A stretch of DNA of 64,000 nucleotides from Brachypodius melanocephalos (taxonomy: Eukaryota; Chordata; Aves; Passeriformes; Pycnonotidae), in the NCBI GenBank assembly GCA_013398615.1, contig VZSR01001477.1:1534300-1598299 (forward strand), in the 5' to 3' direction. The stretch's first letter is position 1; every line of letters begins with the position of its first letter. The notes under the pieces are model-generated. The model was not told the DNA's origin and made no database searches. It saw nothing but the letters and a program-made list of their open reading frames with translations. A program made the position numbers and the translations under genes. Positions 11,931-23,944 of this stretch are shown in pieces.

Positions 11931-12377
11931 AACACACACACACCAGTCCTTTGTAGGGTAAGTTGAGTGTGATAGATTCCTTTTATTGTTCAGCACAGTG
12001 AAGTGTGTCTTTTAAACTCAAAACATTCTCTCACAAATGGATGTTTTAAACTCAATATTTTCTAGAATTCTCTAAATAAAATTTGCTTCATTTGCACTCT
12101 GGAAAGATTAAATGTTATCCGACACATGGCTCTTTCAACCCAGCCAGATATCCCCGTACTATTTATGTATCCTCACATTTAAAATCTTCATGATTAGTAA
12201 CATCCTAGTCCTTTTTATTACCAGCAATATTTATCCTGAATTAAGTATTTATCCTAAATTAAACCAGGCAAAAGAAGCTCATAGAAATTCTGTTAATGAA
12301 AATAACAGTGATTGAAAAATATTACTTTCACTAAAAATAGACTTATAGAATTCTTGAAAGAGTCAATTTTGGACAGT

Positions 12378-12420
12378 TTGGGGTTTGGTTTTTTTTTCTT
12401 TTTCTTTTTTTTTTTTTTTT
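12378..12420. repeat. T-rich tract
   Basis: GGGGTTTGGTTTTTTTTTC-like start, then T runs broken by single C, ending in about 19 T. Confidence 0.8.
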
Positions 12421-13266
12421 AAGTACTTTATCCATACTAAAGATAGCCTTACTGATCTCTCATAATACTCTAAGTCTATAGAACTGAAAAAAAGAATGAT
12501 GATACAAACATGAAGAGGAGGAAAAAAATTAATTCGTTAAATAAATTTGTTTGCATAACTGTTATGCTTTTCTGAAACCCAGCCAGCTAGGAGAGGTCTT
12601 CAAAGGCCACCATTACCCACCATTTGTGGGTTTGCATCCCCACAACAGAGTATCCAGGGATTAAGTGATGAATCGCCACGTTATCAGATTTAGAAGTGCA
12701 GGGCAAGAGCAAGGAAGGAGGTGTCTGAAGCCCCAGGGGTGAATTTTTACTCAATAGATATTCTGTTCAGGAAGGAAGATGCATGTTCTGAATCTACATT
12801 CATTTCATGGAAAAACAAGCCTGAGGATAGGGCTTGTCAAAAGAATCCCCTGAGGAGGTGTGTGAAAAATCTTGAGAGCTTAATTTGACAGCCTTCTAAA
12901 CTGAAGAGAGCACAGGAAAAATATAAAGCCAAGCAACACATTACTAGATATAAGAACATGTAGTAACGATTGTCCTACACTATTGATAAATACAAAAGCT
13001 ATTTTTCAATTTTTTGTTTTTTAAATTAGGATTCCTTTTGTGACATTTACATTGGTCATTTATCTAATGATAAGTGATTTAGGGGGCCTCTGGCAAAATT
13101 AAATCCTTCATATTCTTTAGGTATGGGGAAACCTCAAACAGAATGGGCACAAAACAAGCATGATGGAGAAGTAAGCACTATTTTTTCTATAAATTTCTAG
13201 GCAAGTGTATTTTGTATCTGGGTGCAGAGATAAATAAACATGAAGGGGAAAATACTGCTCAACCTT

Positions 13267-13385
13267 TCTTGTTTGTTTATTTGTTTGGGGGGGTTTTGTG
13301 GGATTTTTTGGTGGGTTTTGGAGTGGGGGGTTTTGGCTGATTGGTTGGTTTGGTTTGATTCGGTTTGCTTTTTGAGGGTTTTTTA
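13267..13385. repeat. Long T/G low-complexity tract
   Basis: About 119 bases almost only T and G: GTTTGTTTATTTG, G7, TTTTGTGGG, TTTTTTGGTGGG, a further G6 run and GGTTGGTTTGG units. It is the longest T/G tract in the window. Several G runs of three or more could support G-quadruplex folding on the plus strand. Translations on the minus strand (Pro/Asn/Lys-rich) are artefacts. Confidence 0.85.
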
Positions 13386-15888
13386 ATAATTGAAGTACAA
13401 TTACTGAACGAAAGCAAAAGATCATGGAACCAACATCTCGTCATTTTATCAAAGCCAGTAAAATTCAAGTTATCTCAGCACCACTTACAGAAAGGGTCTA
13501 ATAGGAATGGAATTTAATCATTCAAGAACACAAGCAGACACCAGGAAACAGGAAATATATAAAACAGAAAAAATGTGGAACAAAATAGCTTTCATCCTTG
13601 CCCTGATTTCTATTTGTCTAAGAACTCACAGAACTTCAGTTGCTATAGTCTCATAGAAAGCTCTGCCATCTTTTTTTTTCAGACTCTTAACTGGTAGCAA
13701 AATCTCTCATACAGAAATCTGCTTCTTCCTTGAAGAAACTCACTGAAGTCTAGACAGTAGATTCTGGGGAAAAAAAAATACATAATTCTCCCCCTGTAAT
13801 TTTACTGTCTTTAGAGATTTTGCTGCATCTCTGCTTCAAAGGTGAAGTTAGTGAAATATTCCTCTCTTGTAGTGAATTAGAAGAGATTGAACCACAATTT
13901 GTTTCATTTACAGTAATTTTCACAGGTTATTTCAGAAATCGCTTAGAGCAGAATTCAATATAGTTACACATGCTTAATTGAAATATTCATATATTAATGA
14001 ATTAAATTTTTAAATGAAGCTTCTTTTTAAACAAAATTAAATCTTTGTTTTTAAATTAGTAAAGAAAACACTTTTTGTAAGATGCAAAATATTAGTATGA
14101 AATGTAATAAAATTCTAAACTGGCTACATCACAATAAAAATTCATTAAGCCAAGCATAAGCAAGGATTTCTAAAAAAATCTGCTAACTATGTTAATATTT
14201 GTATTTTTCTTTTGATATTTGAGCTTTAGAGTTTTCAGAATGTGTCTGCCATATGTCTTTTTTCGAAAGAATTCATAAAGAATCTGAAAGCAGGAATTCC
14301 CACACTGTAACATCTCTCCTGATGATAAAATGCTAATAGAAAACACTAAAAGAATCCTGTCATGGACAATGACATAACGTGTTGAATACTTTTTTTATCA
14401 ATTTTAAAACTATCCTTAATCAGTAACAATAGTTGGTACAGAACTGTAAGGCCTTGTTTCACAGTAGTGTAGAACACAGTGGAGATCATGCTGGAAATTA
14501 CAGTGTGGTGTCCTACTGAGAAACTGCAGTGAAACTGTCTTGAAAGACTCCTAACAGAGACTGATGATCTGAGACAGAGTTTTATGCTATTAAGGCAATA
14601 TGAATAAATGCTGTTGCCTGTTGCAGCAAGGACAGGATAGTCTGATCCAAGGTGTCTTAGCTAGTGCCATGTTAATAAAATCATTCTGAGTAACCTACAT
14701 AAAAAATAATATCTGACAAAAAGTGTGGCCAAAAGTTGCCGTTTAGGAAATTTTCGTCTTGTACTAAAGTGTTCATAAAGCTCTGAGATTTAATTATCTG
14801 GCTGTTACTATACAATGGGTCTTTGGAAATTCATCCATCCCTTCTGCCAGATCACATCAACTGTGACAGTATTTTCTGCAGTCTGGGTAGACCCATGAAA
14901 AAGACCACCCACCAATCCCATACAGGTTAAAGAACAAGTTTCTGACAAAACTGCTGCTAATGACTCACCAAATTTAACTGATTTACCTAAACCCAAGTTT
15001 TAATATTCCACCTGTGTTACCACATTCCTTACCTCATGTAAATTAAGGAAATGTTTGATGACAAAATGTTCATAACTGTACTATTCATGTATTCACCTTT
15101 CATATAATCGTATTCATAAATGTAAACACTTGAAGGGTAGAACTGTAAGTAAAATTACATGTGACTTCGAGAAAGATCACAAAATGAAATTTTTCTGTCA
15201 CTTTCCAGTTTGCCTTTTAGGTTGTATGGTGGCTGTGGGAGGGGAAGGAATTGGCATCCAGGGAAGTAACTTTGCTTATCCTGAGTGATGACTGTATCTC
15301 GGAGCATCCTGCTAACTCATAGGCACTTTTGCTGCACTATAGAAAGTATTTGTGAGGAAAAAAATTATTTCATAAAAGATTAGTCACAGCTATAATTCAA
15401 AAGTATATGGGTTATATGTTTTCAATTACTGGAGGGCTTAGTTATCAAATCTTCTTGGCTTCGCTGAGAAATGTTTTATGATCCTTCTTTGTTTCCAGCT
15501 GATAAGCTAGCAGCTTCTTGTGGCTGCAGGAAAGATTCCAATGACTGCTTCATCTGTATTAAACCATTTGTCATGAAGAGTTAATGGATTAGATTTTTTC
15601 GCTGCTTGTGTGTAAATTTAATATATACTGTTTAAGAAATACACTAAAAACAACAGTATTTATGCAAAATTATAGCAAATAATTTTAAAAATAGAGATAT
15701 GTTAGGAAAAAATAGCTGTAGTGGTATCAATTGTATCTAGTAATTCCCTAAAAATATTTCAAATATGAATATAGATATAATTTTAATTTATCTGTTTCCC
15801 TTTGGAAAATATTTGTATGCCTGTTTCTTCATTTTTACTAGACATGCAGGATTCCAGAACAATTAATATGAAGAGGACTTTTTCTTTC

Positions 15889-15904
15889 TTTTTTTTTTTT
15901 TTTT
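15889..15904. repeat. T16 homopolymer
   Basis: Sixteen T followed by a GTTTGGGTTTTT segment. Confidence 0.85.
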
Positions 15905-18900
15905 GTTTGGGTTTTTACCAAGATAACTATAAATTCTTTTAAGAAATATCAAGGCATATATGCAAATATTTTATTTAAAAATGCTTCTCTGTAGAGAGTA
16001 TTCTAAACCAATGTTTCAGAGCATGATTCCAGTTAATCACAGGTGCATACTTGTAAAGGATGTATCAAAAGCCTATGATAAACTGTGGCTTGATTCTAAT
16101 GAATCAAAAAGAGTTTTTCTTTAATTTAGATAGATAACTCAATCACATCAGAATAAAAAGCAAAATGTAATAACTATAGACTTTCTATTTATGGAAGTAG
16201 GAATCTTTAAAAACATTCAGAATTGAGATTTAAGGGTTGCATTTCCTTGTATAAGAGAACAATACATATTTAATGAAAAATGGAAAGCAGTCACTAAAAC
16301 AAATGAAATTAAACTACAGTTAAATGTTTAGCTGATTGAAGATAGCAGAGTGAAACAAATAATACCATGCAGCTGATAAAGTAAAAATATCTTCTTCGTG
16401 GAACAGCTAGGAAAATGATTACCTCTTTTAGCATGGCAAAAATGTTTGTTGTTTCCCTTGAGTCCTACAGCAAACCAATGGACTATAATGAATGGATGTT
16501 ATCAATACCTGTTCCTATATATAAAATATAAAATTTAATTGATTTTATTTCCAAAAGGCTTAATGATATTTTTGCATTACGTGATGTATAATTAATGAAG
16601 AACCTGCTGATGTGAGTTTACCAAGATCTGCAGAAACCTCTCTGCAATATCTTAAGAACTTGACAAATATCACAAAATAAAAACATTCCAATTAACCTGA
16701 AATTTGAGCATCATTACCTAATCCTTCTCCACATTATCATGAGAGACACACTCACAGTTATGAAAAATAAAAAATAAAAAATGCACCTTTCATTCAACAA
16801 GACTCCATTTTCAATTCTACAGTTGTAATTAATAATGGGGCTAAAATACTTGTCGCCATATTGGACTTTTATCACGAAAAAGGATGTTTGTAACTATCTT
16901 TTCTTTGCCTGTCCCAAAGCTATATTGGCAACACCCAAAACCATCTCTAGCAGATTTCAGAATTTCAGTAAAGCACTTAACAACTTACTGAAAATTAATA
17001 GTGAAATGACACCATTATATTTGCCTCCAACTATATGCATTATGTGTAGCGTACATAGCGCTTAAACTATGTGCAGTACAGACAGTGATTGAGAACAGGG
17101 AAAACGCTTTTCCTTGAGATTGTTTCTCCACACAAAGTCCTAGGACCTCTTTCATCCCTGCTTCCAAGGCAAATAAATCTGTATGAAGATTCACAGTAGC
17201 ACCAAATTAAGTGCTTCTATAGAAGGGTTACAAGGGTTACGAGGAATATAACCTGTCAGAATCTGTGTCCCAGCTCTGCAGCACATAGATAATAACCTAC
17301 CCTAATGAGGCAGGTAAGTCTTAGTGGACACATCCCAGAAAAAAGGAGTGAGAAGGGGTGAGTTTTTAGTTAGACTTCTAGAGCCATCTCAAAAAGCCCT
17401 CGTGGAGACAGAAATATCTCATTACCAAATGCTGGCATTCTGCTAGGCATAATCCTTTCTTAATGTTGGTGTTATTTTATAGAATTAGCCACTAATCTCC
17501 TTGTTGGATCTTACTGTGCATCCTGTCTGTGTTCTACCACATCACCCCGTGATTGCAGAGCAGACACCCTCCCCACAACCACCAGTGACTGTGAAAGAGT
17601 TACATAACAGGGCAGATATTGAATCTTGCACAGATTTATACAGCTGTTAGCTTTCCTTCTCCATTTTTTTCTTTCTTGTTAAGCAGAAACATGAAATGCA
17701 TCACTAAATATTTCCTTTCCTGCTTGTGGTTTGGCCATAAGATCATGTGAACAGATGTGTCACCTCTGTCCTGGTCTGTATGGTGAGCTATTAGTATGTT
17801 CTACAGGTAACTGTGGGGGACCTGTTTAACAGGTGGTAGCATTCTGAATAAATATACACAGTCATGGAATGTCTGTTTGGAGTAGTTTTCATCACATTTG
17901 TATGGGAAAATTTGGGATTCAGATATAAAAAGTCAGCACAATAAGCCATGAGTCTAAACTACAGCATTATACAAAATGTGTATAAGAGAAAACAGTGCCA
18001 TGTGGTATTTAAACTGAAAGTGTAAATGAAAGATTTTGTGCCATGTAACCCCTGAGAGGAGAGCTCCATTAAAGCATTCATATATGAATCCAAAAGGCTC
18101 ATTTCAAACATTTATTTAAGCAGTACAAATGCATTAACAAACTAAATCAGCCTAATACTATAATATAATAAGCAGTTTGGCCCCTTCCAAGGCTGATTAT
18201 TTTCACAAAGTAGGTTTCCATCTTCTGTATGTTGGCAGAGCATCAGCCTCTAAACAAAAGCCGGCACAGAGTGATCTCTGTTTCGTATTTTGGAGCATTT
18301 CATTACAGCAAATGCAGAAGCTCTCAACTGGATCAAATTACGATTTGTATTGTTGAAAGTCAGTTAGACATTGACTAAACTCTTTCCCCAAACAAGGCAA
18401 GAAATGAAAAAGTTCTAGAAACTGCAGTTGTATTGCAGAACTCTCTTCTGGCTGCTGAATAGCTATGAGAGGACTGGTTAAACATTTTGGATTCATACTT
18501 TATCTCACAGAGAAGGGATATAAGCCAAATGTTGGAGATTCATCAAATCCTATGCCAAGAGATGAACATACTGTGTGACGCTGAAGAAAAGAAGAGATGG
18601 CTAGACTTTTGGGTAATGGTCAATTAATTTTTTCCACAGCAGCTAGAACATGATGGGAAAATGTATTGAACCTGTCATAATTGGTAACTTCTGTATGATA
18701 CATGCAACATATATTTCAGACATAGTTCTGCTCTTCTGCTAGAGTCAAAATATTAAACTGTTTTAACACAAACAAATGGTTGTAATGAAATTTAGCAGAA
18801 GCAGAAATGTTTCAAGAGGATGTGAGTGCTGCATACATTCTCCCTCACTGCTAAAAGGAAGTATTTGAAAACCAGAAAGTGTGACTGACAGTAAAAAATA

Positions 18901-19497
18901 GGCTGGTGTTGACCAATGTGTTGGGTTTTATAATCTGACAGAAATTCAGAAAGTAAATAATTTGTGAAGAGTGTGAGGCAGTGAGTATTGGTAAATTTGT
19001 TTATACACGAGTTGCATGCTAAAACCTGTTTTCCTGACAATATCTTAAGAATGATGATTACATTGCTGACCCTTGTTTCTTGCTCATGGCTCTAACTTTC
19101 AATTTTTTAGCTTAGAACAACAGTACTGCTTCTAACATGTTACAAAATACTCATGAATATTTACACAGATTCTTATGAACAACTGAACACTCTGTGAGCA
19201 TAAGACTATGAGTAGTTACAGATAAGAGTTGTGATTCCACACACCCTTTTCACAGACACAATAAAACTTCCAACTCATCAAGAAGCAGATAAAAAAGCCT
19301 TCTGCAAGTATATTATATAATGAAAATGGAGTTTTCTGGTCATAAACAGTTTTCAAGCCAATTCTGATTAAAAACTTTCATTTAGTTCTATACAGATGCC
19401 TGGAATAAATGGCCTAAAGTGATTTCAATTGAGTATCGATGGTTTACTTCAGCCAATAAGTAGTAAATATTTAATATCTCTGATAAATCATTGAAAC

Positions 19498-19544
19498 ATG
19501 TATATACATCATGTATATACATATATATAAATATATATACACAA
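19498..19544. repeat. AT-rich repeat with two tandem 12-base palindromes
   Basis: ATGTATATACAT, a perfect palindrome, occurs at 19498-19509 and again at 19511-19522 with one base between. It is followed by alternating AT/TA sequence with a short ATACAC end. Confidence 0.9.
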
Positions 19545-20485
19545 TAGCTGGTAGCAATTGAACCATTGCTCATGGCAACTCATTGTCAGCATTTCTCTAA
19601 TCATTTCAAAGAAGCAAGTACACTTTTTCTGGATTGTATAAAAAATATGCTGGCTTGATGGTGTTTTTTCCTTTAACACTGTGATAGTCCAATCCTTTCA
19701 GTTAAAAAAAAAATAGAAAACTCTAAAGCAGATCTGGTCCTAATCTTATTTCTCATGGTCAAAAAAATCTGTCTGAAGACACAACCCAAACTGAAAATGA
19801 TAAAAATCCATCTGTTGCAGCTATGAGGAAAGACAGTCTAAGAGAGCAAAGTAAAATCTCATGCTCTTTTGTTAGCATGCAGCCAAAATCAAGCTGTCCA
19901 CTCAGGTTCCAGAACACTGCATGTCCACACTGCACAGTGAGGTGTCAAGCTGAAATACTAAGTTTAGAGTCCAAAAGCAAGATAGTGCTATCAGCACAAT
20001 GCTGGTACAGCTGCACAGGGCTGGCAACACCGTCTCCAGCCCTCCAATTATCTCATTCAAAGCTGTATCTGGCCCTGTTTGACAATATGTTAAACTGTCT
20101 GCATGGTGTCTGCTGACAGATCAAAATAGCATGGGTAAATGATGTAGAGTGCCAGCCCAGATTGCTTCTATTCTGCTGTTTTCAGATATCTTCAAGCACC
20201 CTGATGAATTAATTTTTATCAGGAAATGTACGCCAAATGAAGCCTAGTCTGTTCTCCTGAATGGAACACAGAAATACATAAAAGTTGGCATAAATTTGAA
20301 ATCAAGTATTCTGGCTAATTTGACAAAATAAAAGAGTTTGCCCAAGCCCATTTAGAGCAAATTGGTTCTTCATTTCTTTCTGTAGCACACAGGTCTGATG
20401 GAGGGGGGGCACATGACCTCTGCTTAATGTGGAATACAGACATAGGGAAAACAACAGCAAACCAAAACCACAGAGAACTGCGCTC

Positions 20486-20503
20486 TTCCTTCCTTCCTTC
20501 CTT
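20486..20503. repeat. (TTCC)n microsatellite
   Basis: Four and a half units of TTCC. Confidence 0.9.
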
Positions 20504-22968
20504 GGATTCCAGTGGATTGCTCGCAACTGCCCTCTATTGCTGTTAAACATATCAGGAAAGAGAAACTACGATCACATTCTGCTGAGCAATACCTAACATG
20601 ACTGATAAGAGAATAATAAACAAAAGTGTTTATAACAGCTTCTAAATTGACAGCATCTGGGTCTTTTTCCCACCACTTAATGTTTAATGTTTTATGTTTC
20701 CTACCTTGAAAACAAGTAAAGATTTAACAATCTCATATTTCATTACTTTTTTTTTTTTTGCATTTACTTTTATAAAAAGTTAAATCAACTCTGAATAGTG
20801 AGCAAATTATTAAATATGCATAGCCTTTCCATGAATAATACATAAGAAGTAAATTTCTCAGATAAACCTTTTCTAAAATATTTTGTTCATCTCTAAGCAC
20901 ACAAGCAACAGATATAATAAAAAGTAGACTGTGGCTTTGCTTTTTTCTTTGTTTTACTAAAATATTATTAAAAATATAGTCAGAGAGTTGTAGAGGTCTT
21001 TTGTCACTTAATATCCTGAGGATTTAATTTCTTGTGTGTGGAGTTAGTAGGCTGCTAAGCACAGATAAGTCGATGTAGTCAGACTATGGCTGCTATAGTC
21101 CTTAAAGTGGTTCTTCGCCCTGTTAACTGGCCCCAAAATAAAAATCTAAATAATTAAAAAAGGATTGGGAGTTTCTCGTTTATTGTCTCTCAATGATTTC
21201 CATACTACCTCTGCTCAGTTCTCAGTTTAAATGCAAAAAAGCTGTGGTATTTCCCTCTAGCTGTTCCATTCTCAACCTCATCCTAGGGTCTGAAAGTGAA
21301 GCTGGCTTTTCTCTGGCTTGCACATCTCCTACAAAGACCCTGCAATCTGACTGTCAGGAATTCGGTTGATGAGGTTCCAGCTGGAGCCAAGCCTGGCTCA
21401 TTCCCTCGGAGATGCACTGGTTCTGCAGAGCAACAAAAAGCAAAAGTCACAGCAATTTTCTCTAGCAAAGAGTCTGAACATATTAACAGATAAAGTATCC
21501 TGTGTCTCAGAAGACCTCTGCTACCTTTGTGACTCTGCTGCTCTAGGTTGCTTGGTGACCTTGCACAGATCGCTCCAGTTGTCCTTGCTGTCTTTACTAC
21601 AGCCATAAAAAGAAATGGTCTGTCAAGTAGATGATCTAAAGTAGAGCAAAGACTGCACAATAATTACTCGGTATAAAGGCAGTCAGAAAAGGGATGACTA
21701 TACACAACCTAGTCTTTTTTTAAATTAAAAAATGTAAATACAAATATTTAGGAATAGAATAAATCTGAATTTATTATTTCTTATAAGTCACACACTAACT
21801 CCACTTGGGAGAAAAGGAATACTTAAATAGCTAATCATCCTGACATCCAATCAACATAGAGATGCTGAGGACAAGTAATGCATAAAATCATTAACAGCTA
21901 CCTACCATTTTCAAAAACATTCTTGTAGCAGCTACTAGAGCAAACCACAATCACTGAAATTTTATATTCTATAGAAAGTTATTTGGCAATGACATTAATA
22001 CTGCAAAATTTCCTAGTTGGAACTGATTTAAAATCAGACAGAAAGTTAAATTGAGGAGAAAAAAACGCCCAACACATCCAAATAAAAAAAAAAAAAGGTA
22101 AAGTAAAGAAGAAAAAGAAAAAAACCCATGGAATTGAAAACCAAAGAAGACAAATGCTTGTTGATATGCTTGCACACTGGGAAGTAATCTTTATATACTT
22201 GTTGCCCATAATATATTAATTCATATGAAACTTCCTGCCCCACCAAGTAAAAATAGACAAAAAAAATGCAATTACTTTGTACTTAGATGTCTTATACCTT
22301 TCTTCATCATGTGATTAAAGGAAATTACACATAAACTTTCTGTTAAAATCTTTCAACTAATAAATTTCTAATTTTCCTCATAACTTGAGATATTTTTGTG
22401 TTGTTCATGTAGTTCCTGTAAGACACCAAGTTAGGAAGAGGGGAAATAAAAGTAAACGTTGTCTTTCACATTTTTGATTTACGTGCCAAAGACATTCACC
22501 AACCAATGACAAACACTTGCCAGATAAGAGAAGAAATTATGAGAACAAAAACTATATGTCCAGCACCTGGAATTTTTCTGATGTTACTTTGGTACAGAAA
22601 GAAAAATTTTGTTTGCAGTGGACACTTTACAAAGTTGCAGGTTTCTTGACTAGTGAATTTAATTTACAAAGGGCAGAAACTTTCTTCTGAATAAGAATTA
22701 AAATGTTAATGGAAAACAAGAAGTTCCGTTTCTTCCAGGTTTTTGTTTATTTGTTTTTCAAGCTAAAGATCTAAACAACTTTGATCATGTCCTTTTGTTT
22801 TACAGCACTTTATTCTCATTCTCAGCTCCTGGCTGATTGAAGTACAGGTTTTCTGTTTACTTTTGTTTCCACCATTCTACTGAGCTTCTGTTAGTTTCTA
22901 ATACTTCTATCAGGGATTACATGTAAATCTTACTTGCTCATTTGTTAAGCCACTGAAGGTCTTAATGT

Positions 22969-22985
22969 AAAAAAAAAAAAAAAAA
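22969..22985. repeat. A17 homopolymer
   Basis: Seventeen consecutive A, followed by GGATTTGCATG. No retroposon body recognised upstream. Confidence 0.9.
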
Positions 22986-23844
22986 GGATTTGCATGAAAA
23001 TATTAAAATATTATAAACTTCCTTTAAAAGAAACTATTGGAAATAGCTGGATAGTGCATAAAACCAAATCAGCTGTTTCTCTCTGTGAAGAATTTGCTCT
23101 CACATATGCAGAACTTTACAAACCTCTACTTTTCACTAGTAATTATTCAACTTCTTCTTTCCTATCTTAATCTTACTCTTTCACTTCTTACCAGTTTATC
23201 AGAAGAGGTTTTTTCAGAAAGACTATGAAATTATAATCCATTATTATAATCCCTTGCAAAGAAATCATAAGGATAAATGGTTATTCATATTCCTCATTCA
23301 TGCCTTGCCAAAATAAAGAAAGAAAGCTATGAATTCTTTAGATGCTCCTCTGTGACACAGAGGTTGCAAAGTCATTATATAATAATAAATGGCCTGTATC
23401 ACTATAGCAGCAAGAGACATATTGTTACAAAGGTCATTTTATATCATTCTTACTCTTCTGTGGCCGTCAAGATCTCAGTACCTCTCTCACTTGACACATG
23501 GAGAAACTTAAACTGAGGTGGTGGAACGTGAAAGGAAGTGTCTGTGCTGTTCAAAATTGAACCAAACACACTTTACTCCAAGGAGACAAGTGTGTAAGTG
23601 CCTGGGGGAATGCCAGTGCATTGAAAAGGTCAGAATTTCTAAGAAAACAAATGTCTTTGACAGAAGTTTGAGCTTGGCTTGAGAATGAAAAAAGCAGGAA
23701 ATAGTCATGATTTCTTTGAAAATATATCAACTGTAAAAGAAAGTTACTGAAGTTCAGCAGTCTGAGCTAGAAGTATGTCTGACAAGCCTATATGGCAAAG
23801 AACATCTCCTTGTAGGTCTAAACTCAGACTTAAAAACAGCGCAG

Positions 23845-23944
23845 NNNNNNNNNNNNNNNNNNNNNNNNNNNNNNNNNNNNNNNNNNNNNNNNNNNNNNNN
23901 NNNNNNNNNNNNNNNNNNNNNNNNNNNNNNNNNNNNNNNNNNNN
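23845..23944. other. Assembly gap, 100 N
   Basis: Exactly 100 N, the usual placeholder for a gap of unknown size. Open frames running through it are meaningless. Confidence 0.99.

Larger units (their letters stand above)
11931..23844. other. Unique AT-rich non-coding sequence
   Basis: No gene recognised over about 12 kb. It holds T-rich tracts (12378-12420, 15889-15904), a T/G tract (13267-13385), tandem AT palindromes (19498-19522), a TTCC microsatellite (20486-20503) and an A17 run (22969-22985). Open frames at 19823-20116 (+, 97 codons) and 21660-21283 (-, 125 codons) have no recognisable domain. An octamer-type ATTTGCAT site is at about 22989. Confidence 0.6.

Noticed and set aside
13117..13468. 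Minus-strand open frames rich in Pro, Lys and Asn
   Set aside because: They are translations of the T/G tract.
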